Source: Streptomyces sp. S465
GTDB lineage: Bacteria > Actinomycetota > Actinomycetes > Streptomycetales > Streptomycetaceae
Direction: 5' to 3'
Assembly: GCF_026898115.1 (NCBI RefSeq)
Contig: NZ_CP114036.1
Span: 7,372,001 to 7,436,000 of the forward strand
Length of the DNA: 64,000 bases
Shown: positions 58,856 through 64,000 of the stretch, in pieces
Layout: every line of letters starts with the position of its first letter
Position numbering within the stretch: position 1 is the stretch's first letter
Translations under genes and position numbers: made by a program
The notes under the pieces: generated by a model
Databases searched by the model: none
The model's input: only the letters and a program-made list of their open reading frames with translations
What the model was told of the DNA's origin: nothing

Positions 58856-59754
58856 CCACTCACGCTGCCCGCACCACCCCCGACGCCGAGCAGCAGATCC
58901 GCGAGGCGGAACTGGTCGAACGCGTCACGAAATCCTTCGCTGAGTGCTCCGACCCCAGGCTCCGACTGCTCATGAGCAGCCTGGTCCGGCATCTGCACTC
59001 CTACATCCGGGAGGTCCGGCTCACCGAGGAGGAGTGGAACCGGGCCATCGACTTCCTCACCCGCTGCGGACACATCACCGACGACCGCCGCCAGGAGTTC
59101 ATCCTCCTGTCCGATGTGCTGGGCGCGTCCATGCAGACCGTCACCGTCAACAACGCGGCGTACGGTGATGCCACCGAGGCCACCATCTTCGGCCCGTTCT
59201 TCGTGGAGGACTCACCCGCCGTCCCCCTCGGCGGCGACATCTCCGTCGGCGCACCGGGTGAGCCCTGCTGGGTCGAGGGCACGGTCACCGACACCTCCGG
59301 CACCCCGCTCGCGGGCGCGCGGATCGAGGTGTGGGAGGCGGACGAGACCGGCCACTACGACGTCCAGTACGACGACCGGCGCACCGCCGCCCGCGGCCAT
59401 CTGATCAGCGACTCCGAGGGGCGGTTCCGCTTCTGGGCGGTCACCCCGACGCCGTATCCGATCCCGCACGACGGCCCGGTGGGGGAGTTGCTGGAGACAG
59501 TGGGCCGCTCCCCGATGCGTGCCTCGCACCTGCACTTCAAGGTCGACCACGAGGGCTGCCGCACGCTGGTGACCCACATCTTCGTGCGGGGCGACGAACT
59601 CCTCGACTCCGACGCGGTGTTCGGCGTCACGGAGTCCTTGGTCAAGGACTTCGACCGGCAGCCCGCGGGTGTCCCCACACCAGACGGCCGAACCGTCCAG
59701 GGGCCCTGGTCCCGGGTGCGCTTCGACATCGTCCTGGCTCCGGCCCGGGTCTGA
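58852..59754 (+). CDS. Hydroxyquinol 1,2-dioxygenase (intradiol)
   Basis: 300 residues. N-terminal helical dimer domain (residues 10-110; LLMSSLVRHLHSYIREVRLT, QEFILLSDVLGASMQTVTVN) and a catalytic beta sandwich (120-298; EATIFGPFFVEDSPAVPLGG, VEGTVTDTSGTPLAGARIEV, WEADETGHYDVQYDD). Fe(III) ligands would be the Tyr of GHYDVQYDD, the Tyr of PTPYPIPHDGPVGELL, and the two His of RASHLHFKVDHEG. Cleaves benzene-1,2,4-triol to maleylacetate. The pairing with maleylacetate reductase sets it apart from catechol dioxygenases. Confidence 0.92.
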   Translation: MTTHAARTTPDAEQQIREAELVERVTKSFAECSDPRLRLLMSSLVRHLHSYIREVRLTEEEWNRAIDFLTRCGHITDDRRQEFILLSDVLGASMQTVTVNNAAYGDATEATIFGPFFVEDSPAVPLGGDISVGAPGEPCWVEGTVTDTSGTPLAGARIEVWEADETGHYDVQYDDRRTAARGHLISDSEGRFRFWAVTPTPYPIPHDGPVGELLETVGRSPMRASHLHFKVDHEGCRTLVTHIFVRGDELLDSDAVFGVTESLVKDFDRQPAGVPTPDGRTVQGPWSRVRFDIVLAPARV

Positions 59755-59761
59755 AAGCGGC

Positions 59762-59789
59762 GTTCCCACCGGAGCACTCCGGTGGGAAC
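59762..59789. terminator. Bidirectional terminator
   Basis: GTTCCCACCGGAG, CA, CTCCGGTGGGAAC: a perfect 13-bp stem between the convergent dioxygenase and hydrolase genes. Confidence 0.8.
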
Positions 59790-59807
59790 CCACGTCTCAA
59801 CGACGTT

Positions 59808-60623
59808 TCACGGACGGCCGTGGCCGACCCACTCGATGACGGTCTCGGCGAACTCCTGCGGCACCTGTTCGGGTGCGGCCACGTGTCCGTCCGACAGCAC
59901 CCGGGTGGGACAGCCGAGGGCCGCGGCGAACTTCGCCAGGGACGGCATGGAGAACCTGTCGTCGGGTGCGCACACCGCGAGGGTGCGTGCGGTGATGTGC
60001 GGCAGGCGGGGTTCCATGGCGTAGCGGCGCACCGCTTCGTGGCCCTCCTCGACGCGGTCGAGGACGGTGAGCGCGTCGACGACGTACCGGCCGAGGGCGG
60101 CCTCCTCGCCAGGCTGGTAGAAGCCGCGCCGGTTGTCCCACAGCTCGCGCAGGTGTGTGCCGTCCTGTGTCGGGTCGACGTGGTCGACCCGATGGCGGGT
60201 GCCGGTGCGCTTCTCGTCGTCGACGAACGAGGTCGCCGACAACAGCAGGCTCGCCACGCGGTCCTGGAAGCGGGCCGCCACCTCGACGGCGATCACCCCG
60301 CCGGTGTGGTGTCCGACGAGGTGGAACCGGTCCAGGCCGAGCCCTTGGACGAGGTCGGCGACGGCGTCCGCGAAGCGCTCGATGGTGTGCGGCCCGTCAG
60401 GCTGCGCGGACGCCCCATAGCCGAGGGTGTCCATGGCGATCGCCCGGTACCGGGTGCCGACCAGGGGGAGTACGTCGAGGTACTCGGTCCAGGAGCGGGG
60501 CGTCTGGTGGAGCAGCAGCACGGGCTCGCCGGCGCCGCACTCCACGTAGTGCAACTGCCCGTAACGGCTGGGCAGATAGCCCTTGCGCAGCGCGATCGTG
60601 TCCGCCTTCGTCATATCCGTCAT
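59808..60623 (-). CDS. Alpha/beta-hydrolase fold protein with His in the nucleophile elbow
   Basis: 271 residues from ATG 60623. Alpha/beta-hydrolase core: LHYVECGAGEPVLLLHQTPR (oxyanion side), AIAMDTLGYGASAQPDG, HLVGHHTGGVIAVEVAARFQ, APDDRFSMPSLAKF (acid) and LSDGHVAAPEQVPQEFAETV (His). At the elbow the motif is G-H-H-T-G, so the usual Ser is replaced by His; acid and base are present. Such variants occur in actinomycete hydrolase-like proteins and may not be esterases. Situated between the hydroxyquinol genes and the importer. Confidence 0.85.
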   Translation of the reverse strand: MTDMTKADTIALRKGYLPSRYGQLHYVECGAGEPVLLLHQTPRSWTEYLDVLPLVGTRYRAIAMDTLGYGASAQPDGPHTIERFADAVADLVQGLGLDRFHLVGHHTGGVIAVEVAARFQDRVASLLLSATSFVDDEKRTGTRHRVDHVDPTQDGTHLRELWDNRRGFYQPGEEAALGRYVVDALTVLDRVEEGHEAVRRYAMEPRLPHITARTLAVCAPDDRFSMPSLAKFAAALGCPTRVLSDGHVAAPEQVPQEFAETVIEWVGHGRP

Positions 60624-60988
60624 GGGTGCTTGGTCGCTTTCGTCACTGGGCCGACGGCATCGGATGCCGACGGCTTCGATGGGGGTGGCGTGAGGCAGGT
60701 GCGCGACGTCGTCCGCCGCACCGAACGGGTCGAACCCCGCGGTGGAGCCGCCGTTTCGGCGCTGGATGGTGCCCAAGTCGCTGACTGACCAAAGGAGTTG
60801 TGGATCGAGGGCTGTCACATGAAGCAGTACCAGGCCCCTTGTCGACAGGACAAGACCGCCGAACGGTCGGCCCGCTGAGTGGACCAGGCGCTTCTTGACG
60901 CTCTTTGCCGCGCAGTAGCGTGCGCCAACTCGTCGACCCGCCCCGCGTCCTGACGGCCTTGCGGGAAGCGTTCTACTCCGAGGTGACC
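60624..60988 (+). promoter_or_regulatory. Control region of the ABC importer
   Basis: No gene is supported here. AGTGGACCA at 60878-60886 is the core of the IclR-type motif on the opposite strand (TGGTCCACT). Just downstream, TTGACG (60895) and TAGCGT (60916) are a promoter-like pair with a short 15-bp spacer, 68-90 bp before the binding-protein start. The repeat GCCGACGGC occurs twice near 60650-60672. Confidence 0.5.
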
Positions 60989-61989
60989 ATGCAGACAGCG
61001 TCTCGCTCGTATCACCGCTACACCAGCCCCGTCCTCGTGACGCTCGCTCTGCTCGCGGTGTCCGCGTGCGGAGCGGGCACCGCCGACTCCGGAGTCGGCT
61101 CGGGTTCCGCAGGGGCGGGCAAGTCCCAACTGCGCATCGCGGTCGGCATCGACGCCGCGTACGCGCCGTTCTTCCTGGCCGACCAAGAGGGACTGTGGGC
61201 GAGCACGGGGTGAACGTCGACCTCGTCCAGTTCGCCAAGGGCGGAGACGGCGCCGACGCCCTCACCGCCGGCGAGGTCCAGATGGCGGGGAACTCCGACG
61301 TCACCACCATCGGCCTGCTCGCCCAGAACCCCAATCTGAAATCGCTGCTCGTCTACCAAGACTCCGGGAAGTACCTCAAGGTCGTCCTGAGGTCCGGGGT
61401 GAAGTCCCCCGACAAGGTCCGCAAGATGGCCGTGGTCCCGGGCCTGTCCGAGCTGGCAGCCACGCGGTTCCTCGAGTCGAAGGGCATCAAGCGCGACTCG
61501 GTCGAGTTCGTCACGGCCGACCCTGCCGAGATCCCGGCGCTCACCAAGAAGGGCGACGTGGACGCGTACGTCCTGTGGGAACCGTGGCCGACCAAGGGGG
61601 TGGAGTTGGGCGCGCGGGTCATGGAGACCACTGGGGACTACGGATTCCGGGCCGAGCACTGGCTGTTGTCGACCTCCTCCTGGCTCAAGGACCACGAGGA
61701 CACCGCCGCCAAGGTGGCCGCCGCCCTCACGGAAGCGGCCAAGAAGACCGAGCAGGACCCGGACGCCGCGGCCCGAGCCACCAAGGAGGAGGCGAAGGTC
61801 CCCACGGCGCAGACCCTGACGGCGGTGAAGGAGATCGACTTCGGCGTTCGCGACTTCACGGCGAAGGACCTGAAGCGTTACGAGGACACGGCCCAGTTCT
61901 ATCTCGACACCGGCAAGGTCAAGGCCCGCCCGGACGTGGCCGGGGCCGTCCAGCGCGGCTGGCTGCCCGAGCACACGAAGGGGTCCTGA
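60989..61989 (+). pseudogene. ABC importer substrate-binding lipoprotein (taurine/nitrate type), frameshifted
   Basis: ATG 60989 (GAGGTG upstream) starts a lipoprotein signal (SPVLVTLALLAVSAC). The protein then reads LRIAVGIDAAYAPFFLADQE and GLWAS, and meets TGA at 61210. The continuation HGVNVDLVQFAKGGDGADAL is in another frame from 61204: NMT1/SsuA-like fold, QMAGNSDVTTIGLLAQNPNL, SELAATRFLESKGIKRDSVE, DVDAYVLWEPWPTKGVELGA. One base is missing at 61202-61203, where GCG-AAG-CAC would give the expected LWAKHGVNV. Either a real inactivating mutation or a sequence error. The ATPase start overlaps its stop. Confidence 0.85.
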
Positions 61990-62900
61990 TGAACAAGGGG
62001 ATCGAGAAAGAGAAGGTACCGGGGGAGGGGGCCGCGGCAGCGGTCACCGTGACAGCCCCCGGTACCCCGACGCAGGCGCCGGCGCCGGCCGGCCGCGGTG
62101 CGGCCCTGCGGGTCGAGGGGGCGGGCATCTCCTTCGGTGAGTTCCAGGCGGTCCAGGGCATCGACCTGGACATCGCGGCCGGAGAGTTTCTCTGTCTGCT
62201 CGGACCGAGCGGCTGCGGCAAGTCCACCCTGCTGTCGGCGATGGCGGGATTCATCCAGCTCAGCGAGGGGACTCTCACCGCGGACGGCGTGGCCGTCCGA
62301 GGCCCCGACCCCGAACTCGGCATGGTCTTCCAGAGCAGCGAGGCCCTCTTCGACTGGATGACGGTGCAGCAGAACGTCACCTTCGGGCCCCGTATGCGCG
62401 GCCGTTCCCGCGCCGAGCAGAACCGGGTGGCCGACGAATACCTCGGCCTGGTCGGTCTGCGCCACTGCGCGGACCGTTACCCCGGCCAGCTCAGCGGCGG
62501 TATGCGCCAGCGCGTCCAGATCGCCCGGGTCCTGGCCAACGAACCGGGCGTCGTCCTCATGGACGAGCCCTTCGGCGCGCTCGACGCGCAGACCCGGCAG
62601 GTGCTCCAGCAGGAGACGGCCCGCATCTGGAGCGCGTCCGGCTGCACCGTCGTCTTCGTCACGCACGACATCGAGGAGGCGATCCTGCTCGCCGACCGGG
62701 TCGCCGTGATGACGGCGGGCCCCGCGGCCTCGATCAAGTCCCTGTACACGGTCGACCTGCCGCGTCCCCGCGACGAGTCCGACCCCGCCGCCCTGCGCCT
62801 GCGCAGCCAGCTGCGCGAGGACATCGGAGAAGAGGTCCGCAAGGCCATGCGTGACCAAGGACTCGACGACCGGCCCGACCGAGAGGCGAAGGGCGCATGA
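61989..62900 (+). CDS. ABC importer ATPase (TauB/SsuB family)
   Basis: 303 residues from ATG 61989, overlapping the previous stop (TGATG). A 35-residue Ala/Pro-rich leader precedes the nucleotide-binding domain: Walker A LLGPSGCGKSTLLSAMAG, Q-loop GMVFQSSEALFDWMTV, signature LSGGMRQRVQIARVLAN, Walker B VVLMDEPFGALDAQTR, switch His in VVFVTHDIEEAILLADRV. Energises uptake of a sulfonate-, nitrate- or aromatic-like anion; in this island probably an aromatic compound. Confidence 0.94.
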   Translation: MNKGIEKEKVPGEGAAAAVTVTAPGTPTQAPAPAGRGAALRVEGAGISFGEFQAVQGIDLDIAAGEFLCLLGPSGCGKSTLLSAMAGFIQLSEGTLTADGVAVRGPDPELGMVFQSSEALFDWMTVQQNVTFGPRMRGRSRAEQNRVADEYLGLVGLRHCADRYPGQLSGGMRQRVQIARVLANEPGVVLMDEPFGALDAQTRQVLQQETARIWSASGCTVVFVTHDIEEAILLADRVAVMTAGPAASIKSLYTVDLPRPRDESDPAALRLRSQLREDIGEEVRKAMRDQGLDDRPDREAKGA

Positions 62901-63721
62901 CGATCACCACCACCGAGACCCCGACCCCGGCCCGCACCCGCAGCGGCCGACCAGGCGGGACCGGGGCCCAGGGGCTGCGCACGCTCGCCTTGTACGCCCT
63001 CGCCATCCTGGTCGGCCTGGGTGTCTGGCAGCTGGTGGCCGTGAAGTACGGGCCGTCCCTGGTCGCGTCGCCGAGTGAGACCCTATCGGCCGCCCGCGAG
63101 CTGGCGTCCGACGGCACCCTGGGCAACTCGGTCATCGCCTCGAGCCGCCGCATCCTGATCGGCTGGGGCCTGGGCGTCGTGGTGGGCGCCCCGGTCGGCC
63201 TGCTCATCGGGCAGATCAGGATCGTCCGCCAGCTCCTGGAGCCGTACATCGAGTTCTTCCGCTTCATCCCGCCGGTCGCGTTCGTGACGCTGGCGGTGGT
63301 GTGGCTGGGCATCGGCGAGACGTCGAAGGTCGTCCTGATCTTCTACACGGCCGTCTTCATCGTCACGCTCAACACCAGCGCGGGCGTGATGGCCGTCAAC
63401 GAGTCCAAGCTGCGGGCCGCCGCCAGCCTCGGAGCCAGCCGCCGCCAGATCCTCCAGCGCGTCGTGCTGCCCTCCACCGTCCCGTACATCCTCACGGGCG
63501 CCCGGCTCGCCATGGGCAACAGCTTCCTGACGATCGTCTCCGCCGAGATCGTCGCCGCCCAGGTGGGCCTCGGCTCCCTGATCTGGACCTCCCGGAACTA
63601 CGGCCGCATCGACTGGGTCTTCGTCGGCATCACCACCCTCGGCATCCTGGGTCTCGTCTACGACCGGATCCTGCGCGTCATCGCGATGCGTGTACTGTAC
63701 AAGTACGGAGCCAAGGTGTGA
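62897..63721 (+). CDS. ABC importer permease (TauC/SsuC family)
   Basis: 274 residues; ATG 62897 overlaps the ATPase stop. Six membrane segments; LYALAILVGLGVWQLVAVKY is the first. The EAA loop is seen in KLRAAASLGASRRQILQRVV followed by LPSTVPYILTGARLAMGNSF. Also PYIEFFRFIPPVAFVTLAVV and LIWTSRNYGRIDWVFVGITT. Completes the importer with the ATPase before it. Confidence 0.94.
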   Translation: MTITTTETPTPARTRSGRPGGTGAQGLRTLALYALAILVGLGVWQLVAVKYGPSLVASPSETLSAARELASDGTLGNSVIASSRRILIGWGLGVVVGAPVGLLIGQIRIVRQLLEPYIEFFRFIPPVAFVTLAVVWLGIGETSKVVLIFYTAVFIVTLNTSAGVMAVNESKLRAAASLGASRRQILQRVVLPSTVPYILTGARLAMGNSFLTIVSAEIVAAQVGLGSLIWTSRNYGRIDWVFVGITTLGILGLVYDRILRVIAMRVLYKYGAKV

Positions 63722-63770
63722 GCGCGGGAACAAGGCCAGCAAACGGGTGAAAGAACGGAGAAAACAGCAC

Positions 63771-64000
63771 GTGAGCACTTCCACAACTTCATCAAGGGCC
63801 CTGGTCCTGGAGGAGTTCGGCACCCTGCCCCGGCTCACGGAGCGGTCCGTCCCCGAGCCGCGCCCCGGCCACACCCTCGTCCGGATCGTGGCGGCCACCG
63901 CCGCCCATCTGGACCTGAACATCCTCGACGGACAGTTCGGCATCCTGCCCGAGTTGCCGTTCATTCCCGGCACCCAGGGCAGCGGCTACGTCGTCGCCTC
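63771..64000 (+). CDS. Medium-chain zinc-type alcohol dehydrogenase/quinone reductase, N-terminal part
   Basis: GTG 63771, with ACGGAG upstream, opens a frame that runs off the window: ALVLEEFGTLPRLTERSVPE, HTLVRIVAATAAHLDLNILD, GILPELPFIPGTQGSGYVVA. This is the GroES-like start of the MDR family; the Cys that would bind catalytic zinc is replaced (AAHLDL), so a quinone or enoyl reductase is more likely. Same direction as the ABC operon, 50 bp away. Confidence 0.8.
   Translation, partial: MSTSTTSSRALVLEEFGTLPRLTERSVPEPRPGHTLVRIVAATAAHLDLNILDGQFGILPELPFIPGTQGSGYVVA

Noticed and set aside
58852..59754. Call of the intradiol enzyme as catechol 1,2-dioxygenase
   Set aside because: It is coupled to maleylacetate reductase and lacks muconate cycloisomerase and muconolactone isomerase neighbours, which favours hydroxyquinol.
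1..64000. Polyketide, peptide-synthetase or RiPP gene clusters
   Set aside because: No carrier, condensation, ketosynthase or precursor-peptide genes were seen in any frame.

Overview
The base composition (very high G+C, GC-rich third codon positions), GTG starts, many ATGA/GTGA stop-start overlaps and the gene content (ROK and FCD regulators, Scr1-like antitoxin proteins, a murC fragment of actinomycete type, a tRNA-Leu(GAG) carrying an integrated element) point to a Streptomyces or close relative. The window looks like accessory chromosome: three catabolic blocks surround a decayed mobile island.

Block 1 (about 2000-24303, + strand) is a sugar locus. It runs: ROK regulator; ribose-type ABC importer (ATPase, permease, lipoprotein); Gfo/Idh dehydrogenase; TIM-barrel isomerase; exported GSDH-PKD-CBM6 dehydrogenase; exported ThuA-DUF1080 protein; then a tightly overlapping operon that is recognisably an ebo cluster (EboC prenyltransferase, EboA, EboB TatD hydrolase, EboE, EboF phosphatase). 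An inositol-3-phosphate synthase leads this operon and two further TIM-barrel proteins are included. No eboD-like dehydroquinate synthase is present. The ROK gene and the GSDH gene share a promoter/operator module with identical internal spacing. Three genes of the locus (ThuA, EboC, EboA) carry large in-frame repeat expansions.

Block 2 (24341-33178, plus 1-1859) is an oxalate/formate system. A divergent pair of operons encodes an OFA-type antiporter, an ADP-forming acyl-CoA ligase, formyl-CoA:oxalate CoA-transferase and a ThDP-dependent oxalyl-CoA decarboxylase-like enzyme on the - strand, and a second succinyl-CoA ligase pair on the + strand. The same short dyad motif, ACTGTA-NN-CAAT, lies between these operons and twice between an FCD-type GntR regulator and a formate dehydrogenase-like gene 30 kb away. 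This suggests one regulon from oxalate to CO2.

Block 3 (35045-about 45110) is a degraded integrated element at tRNA-Leu(GAG): a large serine recombinase whose 3' end overlaps the tRNA, a beheaded DNA methyltransferase, an IS1182-family insertion, a GNAT enzyme, two regulators that both lost their HTH and sit head to head, a run of tiny genes, the C-terminal part of a tyrosine recombinase, a murC fragment and one gene of unknown function.

Block 4 (45188-64000) starts with a small redox set (NAD(P)-binding protein, quinone oxidoreductase, HxlR regulator) and continues with an aromatic-degradation island: MHS transporter, flavin reductase with an extra C-terminal domain, three-component Rieske oxygenase, group D flavin monooxygenase, amidase, IclR regulator, maleylacetate reductase, hydroxyquinol 1,2-dioxygenase, an alpha/beta hydrolase and a taurine/nitrate-type ABC importer. 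A 14-bp motif, GGTCCACTGGCCGG, recurs upstream of four transcription units here, in two cases as exact or near-exact copies, and is a likely IclR site. Two genes of this island are damaged: a SnoaL-like gene has an in-frame TAG and the ABC binding-protein gene has a 1-nt frameshift.
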